Assembly: GCA_037974665.1 (NCBI GenBank)
Contig: CM075782.1
Location: 45,109,851-45,173,850 of the forward strand
Length of the DNA stretch: 64,000 nucleotides
Source: Ehretia macrophylla
Lineage: Eukaryota > Streptophyta > Magnoliopsida > Boraginales > Ehretiaceae
Direction: 5' to 3'
Each line of letters begins with the position of its first letter. Position 1 is the stretch's first letter. A program made the translations under genes and the position numbers. Shown here piece after piece: positions 1 through 9,895 of this stretch. The notes beneath the pieces were generated by a model. The model was not told the DNA's origin. It did not search any database and saw only the letters and a program-made list of their open reading frames with translations.

Positions 1-14
1 GCTCTGTCGTACAG

Positions 15-458
15 GCTGATTATGAGGAATTGGTGCAGCAGGCAACTGTTTCTTCGGAGTCCGATTCAGCAGCGACACTGATAGACTATGATGCACTCTT
101 CCTGCAGGTTGTGGGCAAACCAAACCGAGGGCGCATATATGGGGTCGGGTCAACTGGTTCAGTGTCTTCTGCACACCACAACCCACTAGGCAGACGCCAG
201 ATCACAGAGATAGAGATACATCAGGCTGTTGCTCGGGCGACGACAACATTGAATGATAAGCTCGATCTACACATCTCAGAGAATGAGGAATTGCGTAAAG
301 CGCAACAAGAACACACTGAGCGGATTGAACGACTTCAAGAAGAACACAATGCTGAACTTCGAGAACTGCGTGCACAGATCGCACTGCTGACAAAGATGAT
401 GATGAAGCCACCTGCTCATCAGGATCCGCCTCAACCCAATGATGGAAATGAAGAATAG
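15..458 (+). CDS. CACTA-encoded Transposase_24-type protein, last exon
   Basis: This is the C-terminal exon of the second CACTA gene (Transposase_24 / Ptta-En/Spm family). The reading frame opens right after a splice acceptor ending ACAG at position 14 and runs about 147 codons without a stop to TAG at 456-458. It carries the conserved block VVGKPNRGRIYGVGS, followed by a helical, probably coiled-coil tail rich in Glu, Gln and Arg. The same block (VGPPRKGRIYGVGS) occurs in the degenerate CACTA element near 26.1 kb, at the same place after an intron. Codons upstream are outside the window. The exon is intact, so this element is younger or better preserved than the second one. Confidence 0.85.
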   Translation, partial: ADYEELVQQATVSSESDSAATLIDYDALFLQVVGKPNRGRIYGVGSTGSVSSAHHNPLGRRQITEIEIHQAVARATTTLNDKLDLHISENEELRKAQQEHTERIERLQEEHNAELRELRAQIALLTKMMMKPPAHQDPPQPNDGNEE

Positions 459-689
459 TTTCATGTTTTTTTGTTATGTTAATATGTGCAACGAGTGTGT
501 TAAATTATGTTTATGATTTGTTTACTTTATTAATGGTGTGGTACAATATAGTTTTCAATATAAATTAAATATAATTTATATTATATGAATGTGTATTATA
601 TCTTCATTTGATAATCAAATAATTAATAAAAACTGGAGATTTAAAGGTTTTAGTTGAAAAACAAAAAATTAAATTAAATTTCGAGAGTT

Positions 690-1320
690 GCTATTTTGGC
701 GACGGCTTCGAGACGGAATGTAGAGTTTATGTTATGGAGTGTGGAGAAACTATATTTTTGGCGACTATTTGGAGACGGATTAGAGACACTATTTGTTGGA
801 GACGACGTGGCGACGGATTGGAGATACTATTTTTTGGAGATGACGTGGAGACGGAATGGAGACACTATTTTTTGGAGACGACGTGAAGACGGAATGACGA
901 CACAATTTTTTGGAGACGACGTCTAGACGGATGAGAGACGACACTAGTTTTTGAAGACGACGTGGAGACGGAATGGCGACACAATTTTTTGGAGACGACG
1001 TCGAGATGGATGGGAGACGACACTAGTTTTTGGAGACGACATGGAGACGGAATTGAGACACTATTTTTTGGAGACGAGATGGAGATGGAGTGGAGACAAA
1101 GAGCTTTTGGCAACGGTGTGGAGATGATATTTTTGGGACACGATTCGGAGACGAATATGGAGACGACTAAAATGCCGTCGCCAAATTCTACGATATGGCG
1201 ACGGGGAGACAACTTGGCGATGCTACTTTTGGCGACAACCAATATTTATCTCTACGCCGTTGCCAGCCATCGCCAATATCAATTTGGCGACGGCATGGAG
1301 ACGACTTTGGTGGTCGCCTA
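690..1320 (+). repeat. CACTA subterminal repeat array
   Basis: At least eight imperfect direct copies of a motif close to GGAGACGACGTGGAGACGGA lie between about 795 and 1095 at roughly 38-bp spacing, each preceded by a T-rich stretch (TTTTTTGG). Diverged copies continue to 1320. Such arrays are the transposase-binding subterminal regions of CACTA elements. The open frames across it on both strands are low-complexity artefacts. Confidence 0.85.
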
Positions 1321-1326
1321 AAGCCG

Positions 1327-1340
1327 TTTTTTTTGTAGTG
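1327..1340 (+). repeat. CACTA 3' terminal inverted repeat
   Basis: Eight T followed by GTAGTG is the reverse complement of CACTACAAAAAAAA, the defining end of the superfamily. It marks the right boundary of the first element. Confidence 0.85.
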
Positions 1341-2285
1341 AGATTTAGACCATTGCAGTTTTAGGATGGATACCCCTTCTTAGGTTCGCGGCGGTTACGT
1401 TCCTGAAGTTTGCCTAAGTAAATTTTGGAGGATGACACCATCAATTCATTAGAATTGGCTACAAAAAAGTACAACAGTAGAAATCTGATAGAACTTGTTG
1501 ACCATCTAATGAAAAGTACAAAAAAAGAAAAGTTAGTAATTGCTACCCAAAAAATAATAAAATTTCATGAAACATCCGACCAAACAATAAATAAAAATCT
1601 TAAATACCAGGATAGATGAATCGGTTATGGAGGAAACAGTGAGATGAGGTAGGCGATGGAGGAAAGGAAAGAGTAGTTGAGAGAGAGAACTGATGATACC
1701 CCATTTTTTTGGATAATAGTAATCGATAGTTAAGTAATTGATAAAAATAAATGAAAAGTCTAAGACATAGGTCAGAAGGGTAATATAGTCATTTAACATT
1801 TTTCGTAAAATATCATTTGGGTCGTTTAGGTAAATTTCATTTTTCGTAAAATATCTATGATAAAGTTATGTTTAGGGATCTTATTAGACCAATACTTGTA
1901 CTCGTAAGAATTGTTATATTTACTTGTCGAAATGAAAGAAGAATCGTTTCTCGTTTAGCGTTTGGGAATGAATTTCTTTTTGCATAACTTCTTGATTTTG
2001 ATTTTTGCTCATAAAATTATTATGTAATTTATTTCAAGTTTTATCATTGGCTTGAATTCTTTTATTTTTGAAAACTCTACATTTAAACTAACTTTTCTTA
2101 CATTTTTTAGGTTTTTCTATTTAAACTAATTGTTTTTTAGTTAAACGATTACGTTTACGATTAACCACGATTTTTTAAATCTTTAACGGTTACGATTATG
2201 GTTATAGATTTTAAAAACCATTAGGTTTTTGTTACGGTTATAGTTATTGGTTTGTTAAACGATTTTGTCATTTTTCGTGGTTATC
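1341..2285. other. intergenic, no gene recognised
   Basis: AT-rich DNA with only short chance frames. A loose repetition of 'acggttacgattatggttat'-like words occurs around 2140-2260. No gene, RNA or element boundary could be supported. Confidence 0.6.
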
Positions 2286-2577
2286 CGAACTGTTGTCATT
2301 TATAAATATAATCCCTATTATTTTTCAAAAAAATTCAATTTAGTCCGTATTATTATGAAAAAAAAATTAATTTAGCCAATTTAGATAGGAACTAATGTGA
2401 AACTTTTTAGAGACTAAATTTACTAATTTTCAATAATATGGACGAATTTGGAATATCATAAAAACAACAGGGATTAAATTAGTTAATTTTGAATAATATG
2501 GACAAATTTAAAATTTCAAAAAAATAATAGGGATGATTTGTGATTAAATTGACTAATTTTAGACTCTATTATACTTC
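2286..2577. repeat. dispersed intergenic repeat, copy 1
   Basis: About 290 bp made of recurring words such as 'gggactaaattgacta' and 'aataatatggacaaattt'. A diverged copy in the same orientation lies at about 27500-27830. Both copies sit beside a truncated LINE insertion. It has no coding capacity; it may be the tail of a larger unrecognised element. Confidence 0.6.
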
Positions 2578-2597
2578 AAAAAGAATTGACGTATAGT

Positions 2598-3413
2598 GAT
2601 TCGAACATGTTTAAGCATTGCAAAAGGTGTTGAAGTGCTTTCGTCGAGGCCTGAAATGGGTGATTCAGAATGGCCAGACAACTCGTTTTTGGACTGATTG
2701 GTGGATTGGGACTTCTCCAATTTACAAGTCAACCACAGGTCATATCCCTGAGCTTCACTCTGTTAGTCACTTTGTTGATGAAGATGGTTCTTGGTGTTGG
2801 GATCATTTCAAGCATTTGCTCCCCGAATATATCCTTCTCCAAATTGCTAGCATACGGGTTTGTGTGCAGAAATAATTTACAACGTCATGAAGTTCCTATT
2901 GGTTGGATGAAACCTATTGGTGGTTGGAAGCTCAATATTGATGGGTGTTCCAAAAGTAATCCGGACTTGACGTGAGCAAGAGGAATCTTTAGAAATAAAG
3001 AAAGTAATTGGATGGCACGCTATGCTAATATTGCAGAGTTATCAGCCTTGTATGAAGGCCTCAAGGAAGCTTGAAATCTTGAGATCAATTCTCTCTTTAT
3101 TGAATCGGACTCCCAGCTTGTGGTTGATCTCATTCAGAAGGGAAGATTCACCAATGCATTCTTTCAACCTCTGGTGGATAGTTGAAGAAGCATTCTAGCG
3201 GAACAAGGAGGGTTTGCGACTAAGCACTTGTATCGAGAGGCCAATAAATGTGCCGATTGACTAGCAAATTTTACTTTGACTAGATCAGTGGGAAGCCATA
3301 ATTTGTTGCAGCCTCCAGAGTGTCTTCTTCCACTGGTGGAGAGTGACAAAAAAGGTGAAACATTTCGAAGATGGTTCCTTACAAGCACGACCTCAGCCTC
3401 CCATTAAGAGAGA
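2598..3413 (+). mobile_element. 5'-truncated LINE insertion with 20-bp target duplication
   Basis: The insertion is flanked by perfect 20-bp direct repeats, aaaaagaattgacgtatagt, at 2578-2597 and 3414-3433. The body carries the C-terminal end of a non-LTR retrotransposon polyprotein in plus orientation and ends in a short A-rich tail that overlaps the right repeat. Long variable target duplications and 5' truncation are the signature of target-primed reverse transcription. Confidence 0.88.
2618..3409 (+). pseudogene. LINE polyprotein remnant (RT C-terminal part plus RNase H)
   Basis: The first open stretch (2618-2875) includes WVIQNGQTTRFWTDWW, the plant LINE motif just after the reverse transcriptase. 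The frame then changes at about 2870 to an RNase H (RVT_3) domain with WKLNIDGCSKSNP, then IFRNKESNW, LFIESDSQLVVDLI and HLYREANKCAD. The zinc-binding region that normally separates the two parts is missing, so an internal deletion is likely. Several in-frame stops interrupt the RNase H part. It is related to, but clearly different from, the LINE at 28 kb. Confidence 0.85.
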
Positions 3414-3433
3414 AAAAAGAATTGACGTATAGT

Positions 3434-3775
3434 TTAAGAGGTAGACACAAGTCTCAAGAACTGCTGCAATACCTATACTGGATGTATAATACTCTATTTG
3501 TGTTTGTTGTCCTACATTGGGCAACTATAAGATAAGTACCCCATTCATAAATAGTTGTTAAATGTGAAGTAGTGCTTCAACTTGAAAAAAGAAAAATAAA
3601 TTGATAATTAAAAAAAAAAAAAAAAAAATTTGGAGGGAAATAATATGTCACGCATATTACTCCACTACTCAGTATATAACTACGAAATGAAAGCAACTCA
3701 AAACTTCAAACCATCTAATTCAGCAAAAAAAACTTCAAAATCTATCTAATTCAGCCAAAAAAAACTTCAAAGCAT
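3434..3775. other. intergenic / upstream of small gene
   Basis: AT-rich DNA with a run of A at 3608-3628. Two near-identical short stretches ('cagcaaaaaaaacttcaaa' and 'cagccaaaaaaaacttcaaa', around 3721-3770) lie directly before the start codon of the next gene. No clear TATA box was assigned. Confidence 0.4.
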
Positions 3776-4081
3776 ATGGCAGCTTTCACTTCAACCACAA
3801 TGTCGTTCGCAGCTGCGAGGAATCCGATGACGCACTCGATTGTGAAGCTCCCGCCGCCCAAGCCAAGGTAACTAAAGCCTATCTTATTCGGAAGAGAAGA
3901 AAATTACAATCAATTATCTAACTTAAATTTCCTAAATAGCTGTGTTGCAGCCCCTAAAAGGCCTACTAAGAAGCAAATGCCACAAACACTACCACCACTG
4001 AAGAAGAAGCCTGACATTGTTCTCTTACCCGAGCCAGAGAAGAAGTTTCGCCAGAAAAAAGAAAAAGCAAATCGAGGTTGA
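3776..4081 (+). CDS. putative small two-exon gene, possible organelle-targeted protein
   Basis: The model joins 3776-3867 and 3940-4081 (234 bp, 77 residues plus stop) across an intron with GT at 3868 and AG at 3939. The phase only works with this acceptor; using the AG of the later TTGCAG gives an immediate stop. The N-terminus, MAAFTSTTMSFAAARNP, is rich in Ala, Ser and Thr with Arg and lacks acidic residues, as in chloroplast transit peptides. The predicted mature part is short and Lys/Pro-rich (KRPTKKQMPQ, LPPLKKKPD). I do not recognise the family. A decayed relative with the same intron-exon pattern lies at 29.2-29.8 kb, which argues that this is a real gene family and not a chance frame. 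Expression is unproven. An overlapping frame continues past 4081 and could encode a different C-terminus. Confidence 0.5.
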
Positions 4082-4360
4082 GCCCGAGCCTGAGCCAATG
4101 ACCGAAAACTCAGGACAAGGAGAATCCGGAAAGCATCCACCGCGCTGCTTTTGTTTCATTTTCTGGTTTTTCTGGCTGGTGTGGTTTGTTAAAGTGTACC
4201 TCTCTTGATTTGATAGTAGATACATACATATATATATATATATATACATGAAGCTAGAGACTTAATAGATTTTGATAGTTTCTGGGTAAAGATAATTCGT
4301 GCGGATCATCAATGTAAACAGACATATATATATAATATATATATATAATAGCTACTAATT

Positions 4361-4640
4361 GAGTTGGGTAAAATCGATTATGAGCAGAATCCATTTTTAT
4401 TGTTTCTATGAGCTCCAACGTTGCTTGCATAGTCATTTGTACCTGAATAGATTTTGCTAATATACATATAATCGATACTAATTTGAGTTGGGTAAAATCG
4501 ATTTTGTTGTTGTTTCTATGAGCTCATACATTTGTACCTGAATCGATTTTGCTAATATACATCTAATAGATACTAATTTGAGTTGGGTAAAATCGATTTT
4601 GAGCACAATCTATTTTTTTCTACGAGCTCATACGTTGCTT
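4361..4640. repeat. tandem repeat, about 95-125 bp units
   Basis: Three diverged copies are anchored by the word gagttgggtaaaatcgatt starting at 4361, 4485 and 4580. Each is followed by 'tttctatgagctc'- or 'tacgagctcatac'-like text and 'acctgaat.gattttgctaatatacat'. It overlies TA microsatellites at about 4225-4245 and 4325-4350. No coding content. Confidence 0.7.
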
Positions 4641-4689
4641 CTACATTGCTTCGCCAGATACACTGCTTCTACGAGCTGAATCAATTTTT

Positions 4690-6216
4690 GTTGTCTCTAT
4701 GAACTGATACATTGCTTCGCCAGATAGACGTGCCAAGCTGAATCGATGTTTTGCAATGTCTCCACTTTCTTTTTCTCTTCTTCACTCGAGTGATTCTCAG
4801 ATTCAGCTTCAGAGCTTCCAAATATCACTCCTTCACTCTCCTCATTTGTTCCATTTGCTTTGGTCCGAGTCTCTGGTTTCTCCTCAATATTGATTCCACT
4901 CCAGACTTGCATCTCTGCCAGCAGAATTATCATCCGTGTTCTTCTGAGACTTATCCACCAAAACATCTGTAACAACAGGTTCCTCATCAATGTCTAGATT
5001 TGCAGAAATTGCAGCGTCAGTTTTCTGCTCCACTGGATTTGATTCTCAAGTTCCAACATTATGATCTCTCAGAGGTTTGAACATCCGAGCACCCACTTCA
5101 GTGGCCCCTGAGTTAGCCACTTGTTCAGAAAGCTGGCTGGTACATCATTCCCGCTGACCAACGCCACATTCTCATCCGCTTGGTCCTCCAATTCCTTGGA
5201 CTGCACATTCTCACTATCTTCCACTTCCCTCACAACAACCACCCCAGGTTCCGACAGCTCAACTTCAACGCCCTACACAACAGAATCTCCTTCAGAAGTG
5301 AGTTTCAAGCATCCGCCTCTTCCATATTCACTTTCTCAATGTCACCACTTTCAGCACTCTTCTCAATTTTCTCAGTACCTTCTTTATCATCCCGTGAAGT
5401 AGCTACGGTTCCCCCTCAGACACCCCGACCTTTTCAACTACCTCAGCTTCCTCACCATTCACTTCCACAACTCCATCATCGAAATTTGCAATTTTTTCGC
5501 CCTCATCACCACTACTACTCTTCACAAATCACAACCACATCACCCCTCTCGCCCACCTTTTCACAGGAACTCAATCCAGAATTCTCGGTATCAACTGGAA
5601 CTTCAGGCTTACTCTCAGCACCCTCAATTCCAGTCACCTTCGAATCCATAGAATCGAGCTCAATCCTATTAACAGAACCATTCATTTCCCCCCCCTCAAC
5701 TATCTCTCCGCCCTCCAAGACCCCAACTTTACTCACTTTTTCGACGTTTATCCACAGAACCAGCAAAAGGGTCACCAGAATTCCCCTCACTAATACCCTT
5801 TTCGAGCAATCTAGGATTACAGAACCACTCTTATCACCCTCAACAACCTCTCCACCCTCCAAGACCGCAACTTCGCCCGCTTTTTCGATGTTATCACTCT
5901 TTTCGGGCTCAATCCTATCAACAGAACTAGTATTACCTCCCTAAACAACCACTCCACCCACCAAGCCTCCATCTTTGTCCACTTTTTCGACATTATTCAC
6001 TGAACCAACAAAAGGATCACCAGGATTCTCCTCTTAAACTCTTCCTGAACAATTTCAATACCCGCACCATCACTGGTACCACTCTTACTGCTAAGAGTAC
6101 TATTATTATCATTCATAGCACTGGTTCCGGGAACAGTTCAACGCAATATCACAATCATAAGATGAAGAGGATAAAGAAGAACCTGTAGTTGGTATTGAGA
6201 TAGGAGACGACGCCAT
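4690..6216 (-). pseudogene. TOC159-like acidic-domain pseudogene
   Basis: Read on the minus strand, this begins with ATG at 6216 (MASSPISIPTTGSS) and continues through several stops and frame changes. It contains repeated acidic, Val/Gly-rich modules such as KVGVLEGGEIVEGGE, VNRIELDSMDSKVTGIEG and KPEVPVDTENSGLSS, and near its end SEGVIFGSSEAES. This composition, and especially the GVIFGSSEA block, resembles the N-terminal acidic (A) domain of TOC159-family GTPases, receptors of the chloroplast outer-envelope import complex. The GTPase and membrane domains are absent. It is a decayed gene fragment or pseudogene. The family call is from memory of the A-domain pattern and needs a search. The plus-strand open frames here are antisense shadows. 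Confidence 0.5.
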
Positions 6217-6499
6217 TTCCTTGGAATCCACGGAGTGAAGGATTGAATTGGGGTTTTACTTTTTCGTTTTGTTGCGCAGAAGAGACGTGATGAGGTGAAG
6301 AGGAGAGAGGAGAGAATGGTGATAAGGTTTACGAGGAAATAGGACCGAGAATGGAGATTTTATTTCCTTTTTTTTCTCTCTTTTTCTTTTTTTTTTTTGT
6401 TAATATGAAACTTTTTAACAATAAATCAAATCAAACCAAACTAAGTCTTGTCCCATTATATACAGTCGGCTATATAAATCATGCGACGCTATACATTTC

Positions 6500-7100
6500 T
6501 GTTGAGAGTCATCTCCTCTATAAGTTCCATACACGTAAGGTCTCGTCTAATTGTCTCCGTCCAAGTCACCTTAGTCGAGAGTCATCTCCTCTATAAACTC
6601 CATACACGCAAGGTCTCGCCTAATTGTCTCTGTCTAAGTCACCTTAAATCTACCCCTACCTCTCTTTTGGTATACTATTTTTAAACATTCGCACCTTCTA
6701 ATAAATGTCTCAACAGGTCATTTTCTAACATGATCAAACCATCTCGAACGATTTTTCCTCATCTTATTTTCAATTAGGGTCACTATTACTTTTTCACGTA
6801 TTACCTCGTTTCTGATCTTGTCCTTCCTAATTTTGACACACATCCATATTAACATTCTCATCTCAGTTATCGACATTTTATGAATATATTGATATTTCAC
6901 CACCCAACACTCCAAATCATATAACATAGCTGGTCTAACAACTATCTTATTAAACTTCTCTTTTAGTTTAAGTGATATTTTTTAATATTCCTAACGCATT
7001 TATCCACTTTGTTCATCTTGCTTTGATTCTAAGATTAACATTCGCATTAATCTCTTCATCTTATTAAACTATAAAACCCAAATACCTTAGTCGAGAGTCA
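6500..7100 (-). pseudogene. LINE reverse transcriptase C-terminal remnant
   Basis: The minus strand at 6718-6927 reads MLYDLECWVVKYQYIHKM, then EMRMLIWMC, KIRNEVIREKV and RWFDHVRK. This is the typical C-terminal tail of a plant LINE reverse transcriptase (canonical form: ECWxVKxxHxxKMxxxEMRMLRWMxG). The downstream part, 6500-6650, contains two tandem copies of about 72 bp ('gagagtcatctcctctata...caagtcaccttagtc'). Stops and shifts upstream (6930-7100) show it is dead. Confidence 0.8.
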
Positions 7101-7109
7101 TCTCACTTT

Positions 7110-8230
7110 TAAATTTTTGAATTTTTTAAATAATATTTATGTAGTATTACTAAAAAAATTACAAGCCCTTAATTTTTGGGAAAAAAAATTTATGTAGTAC
7201 TATTAAAAAAATATTATAGTCGACAATATTAAATTTATAAGTCTGCTCTTGGAGCTCGCAAAGCAATTGTCGAGAGCAATTACACAAACTTAGCCAGCCA
7301 AGGTCTCCACTTGATGTGGTGCCAATGAGTGACAACTATCAACAAAGCGACGTTTATGCCAAAGGGTCGTCGCCAATTGTCACCAAGAACGCTGCTTCAA
7401 AATAGCAGCAACATCAAAATTAGACGGTTTTAGCAACGAGAAAAAAATATAATTTTATTAAATTGTGTCAATTAGTCATTGCCTATAATCGTTGCTCGCA
7501 GTTCTTTTTCTTATAATGAATATACTATTGCAAGCAACTATGTGGTAACGCATTTAGTTATTTTATCACAATGTAGTCAATCTCTTATATTTTTGTTGAG
7601 AGAAAAACACACAGACAAATATAAAAATAACAAAAAAAATACGATATTTTCTGAGAAATAACTCCACTACATGGAATCTTTGCTTCCATCAGTGTCTTGA
7701 ATCCTGATGTCTTTCCAAGGGAAGTACTATCAAATGGTTGTAAAACCATTTATGGTTCTCCCACCTAGTTTGCAAAAAAAGAAACATTTTTTACGTATTA
7801 ATGTTAAATTGACTATAAGTGGTCAATAATTTCTAGTTTGAGCAATGACGAATTAGAAGTCAAACATAACGAGTGGTGATAGAAAAGTTGAGCAATCCTT
7901 TTTTGAGGAACAAAAAGCAACATAGTTGGGTGGCGATTTATTATATTTAGAAATTTTGAATTTAAAGTACAACTTGAGTCGCAGTGGAAAGATTTAAAGA
8001 TATTTAATTTTGTTTATCAATTTTATTTTTATTTTGACAAAAGAAAAAAAAAAAGTATCTTGTGTGAACCTATAGGGACTACACATAGAATGACTGAAAA
8101 GTCTTACATTGCGTTTACAGTATCATGGTACATATATGCACAGCATTTACACAACGATAAGAGTGCGGATACATGTGAAACCCTTAAAGTCAGGTGATAT
8201 CCACAAAAGAAGGAAGATACAAAAAACTAC
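7110..8230. other. unassigned AT-rich region
   Basis: No gene is recognisable. At 7250-7430 the text 'gggtcgtcgccaattgtcacc' and related words resemble, in inverted orientation, the subterminal repeats of the CACTA element that ends near 27.1 kb (gtcgtcgccaaattggtaac), so this may be a scrap of a CACTA 5' end. No CACTACAAAA terminus was found. Confidence 0.3.
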
Positions 8231-8240
8231 ATTTATCCTA

Positions 8241-8700
8241 TCAGTTGGCTAAGCTGGTTTGAGTTGAATAAGTTTGAGATATACATGACTTTTCATTGAT
8301 ATGCCCCCGCAAGAAAGTGGAGTTATCGGCGATGCCTATCTTGGACCGAAGTAAAGCAAACGGCGAGCGGGAAAGACCGAAGTAGAGCAAACCGCGAGCG
8401 AGAAAGTGGCTTAGTGAGAACATCTGCAAACTGATTAAGAGTCGATACATGAGCAACCTGAAGAGAGCCATTGGCAACCTTATCACAGACAAAGTGGTAA
8501 TCCAAAGCTAGGTGCTTCATGCGGGAGTGAAAAAGGGGATTGGCACAAAGGTAAGTGGTGCCAATATTATTGCATAGCAAACGTGGCACGTGTGTAGAAG
8601 AATAGTGTAGCTCTTTAAGCAAATTTACAAGCCAACACACCTCTGCTGTTGCAGATGCTATAGATCTGTACTCTGCTTCAGTAGACGAACGGGCAACAGT
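8241..8700 (-). pseudogene. Ty1/copia RNase H tail
   Basis: The minus strand encodes TVARSSTEAEYRSIASATAE, then CNNIGTTYLCANPLFHSRMK, DYHFVCDKV and FADVLTKPLS. These are the hallmark motifs of the copia-type RNase H at the end of pol. The frame is broken near 8405-8344 by a 31-bp tandem duplication (8344-8374 and 8375-8405); beyond it a second frame resumes with KIGIADNSTFLRGHI and stops at 8241. At 8700 the copia sequence stops abruptly at the first base of an LTR. Confidence 0.9.
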
Positions 8701-9180
8701 GTGAGACCCCGTACTGAGCCAATATAGATCCATATGCATTTTATAGCATTTCATGTATTTTTGCATAATTTAATATGCATTTATATTTTAATATGCATTT
8801 ATATTATTTAACATGCGTTCATCTCATTTTACGTGCATTATATTTATTACGTACATTTACGTGTCTTCACTGTCGTAGGTGAAAATTAGAATTTACTACT
8901 CTATAATAGCCAACCAAATAGTTGGGAATCAACAAAAAGGGCAAACTAGTAGTAGTGCATTTAGTTGAGGGGCAAGGTCGTCTTTTGGCAACCAAACTAA
9001 AATATCCTATCTATATATATACATTACACCACATACACACACACACAAATCAAAAAACACACACCCACACGACACACATACTACACACACTCAGATTTTC
9101 AACCATAGAAAGGAAAGAACGAAGAAAGAAAAGAGAGTGAGAATGAAAGGGAAGGCATTTCAAGTCCTCTTCAAGCTTTT
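8700..9180 (+). mobile_element. LTR fragment (same family as the nested element), plus orientation
   Basis: The sequence opens with TGTGAGACCCCGTACTGAGC and matches the reverse complement of 13751 back to about 13200: same terminal bases, same ladder of 'tatgcattt' words, the CA/GT-rich stretch and the purine-rich GAAAGAA block. It is the beginning of an LTR in the opposite orientation to the complete element at 10.9-20.9 kb. The remainder of the LTR is missing. It interrupts the copia remnant. Confidence 0.75.
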
Positions 9181-9196
9181 TTTTTTATTTATTTAT

Positions 9197-9895
9197 TTCA
9201 AATTCGGATAATCGTAAACCATAAAATTATAAATATAATTTCACGTCCGATCCCGGATCAACTATTAAAATATTTATTTAATTATTCTAACTTCATATTT
9301 GTCGAGTTGTGATATATTTATATTATGTAACTTTGTACATTGTACTTTGGGTCATTTTGTGTAGTTCATTATACTATAAATAGATTTATGTGAATGTGTT
9401 TGAGTAATTTTTGTAATGTATTGTTGTTGTGAAAATCTTTTGAGTACAGGTTATCAGATTATTCACAGTACAGAGGAGACTCTGTCCGTTTACCGCGTCC
9501 GGACTTTACAGATTTTAGGTGATATTTTTTAAAATTTTGGATTATTTTTTTACCTTAACAATTTGTGGTCCATGATTTCAAATTCTGATAATCGTATACC
9601 ATAAAATTAAAAATTCAATGTCACGTCCGAGCCCGGATCAACTATTAACATATTTTATTGAATGATTATAACTTCATATTTGTCGAGTTGTCACTTATTT
9701 ATGTTGAATAATCTTGTACATTGTACTTTGGGCCATTTTGCATAACCTTGAACATTGTACCTTGTACACGAACATTTTGAGTAATTTAAAAAATGTATTG
9801 TTGTTGTGAAAATCTTTTGAGTGCAGATATCAGATTATTCACGGTATAGAGGAGACTATGTCTGTCTGTCGAGTCCGGACTTTATCTCTATATTA
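9197..9895 (+). repeat. two tandem LTR-like fragments (~340 bp each)
   Basis: Copies at about 9197-9530 and 9570-9890 share 'caaattc.gataatcgta.accataaaatta', 'cccggatcaactattaa', 'cttcatatttgtcgagttg', 'acattgtactttggg' and the distal block 'gaggagact.tgtc.g...gtccggacttta'. The distal block also occurs near the 3' end of the solo LTR (about 20515-20550), so these are probably old gypsy-type LTR pieces. Confidence 0.65.

Larger units (their letters stand above)
1..1340 (+). mobile_element. CACTA (En/Spm) transposon, 3' part
   Basis: This is the 3' end of a CACTA DNA transposon whose 5' part lies outside the window. Three things agree: the last exon of a plant Transposase_24 (Ptta/En/Spm) protein, a long array of short subterminal repeats that would bind the transposase, and a terminal run of T followed by TGTAGTG at the right edge, which is the reverse of the canonical CACTACAAAAA start. 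The 3-bp target duplication cannot be checked because the left end is missing. Confidence 0.9.

Noticed and set aside
865..1242. 125-codon minus-strand and 119-codon plus-strand frames
   Set aside because: Both lie in the CACTA subterminal repeats, whose short periodic motif avoids stops by chance.
3600..3632. Long A-run as evidence of a retrotransposon tail
   Set aside because: No coding remnant or target duplication could be tied to it; it is over 180 bp from the LINE end.
5180..5944. 254-codon plus-strand frame rich in Ser, Thr and Pro
   Set aside because: It is antisense to the acidic modules of the TOC159-like pseudogene; the repeated Ser/Thr/Pro text is what GAG/GTT-rich codons give on the other strand.
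7250..7430. Left end of the second CACTA element
   Set aside because: Some words resemble inverted subterminal repeats, but no CACTACAAAA terminus is present and LTR and copia pieces lie between, so the boundary was not claimed.
9040..9100. CA-rich repeat cluster considered as CRISPR-like or regulatory
   Set aside because: It is a (CA)n-type low-complexity part of the LTR, also seen in the full LTRs; there is no repeat-spacer structure.
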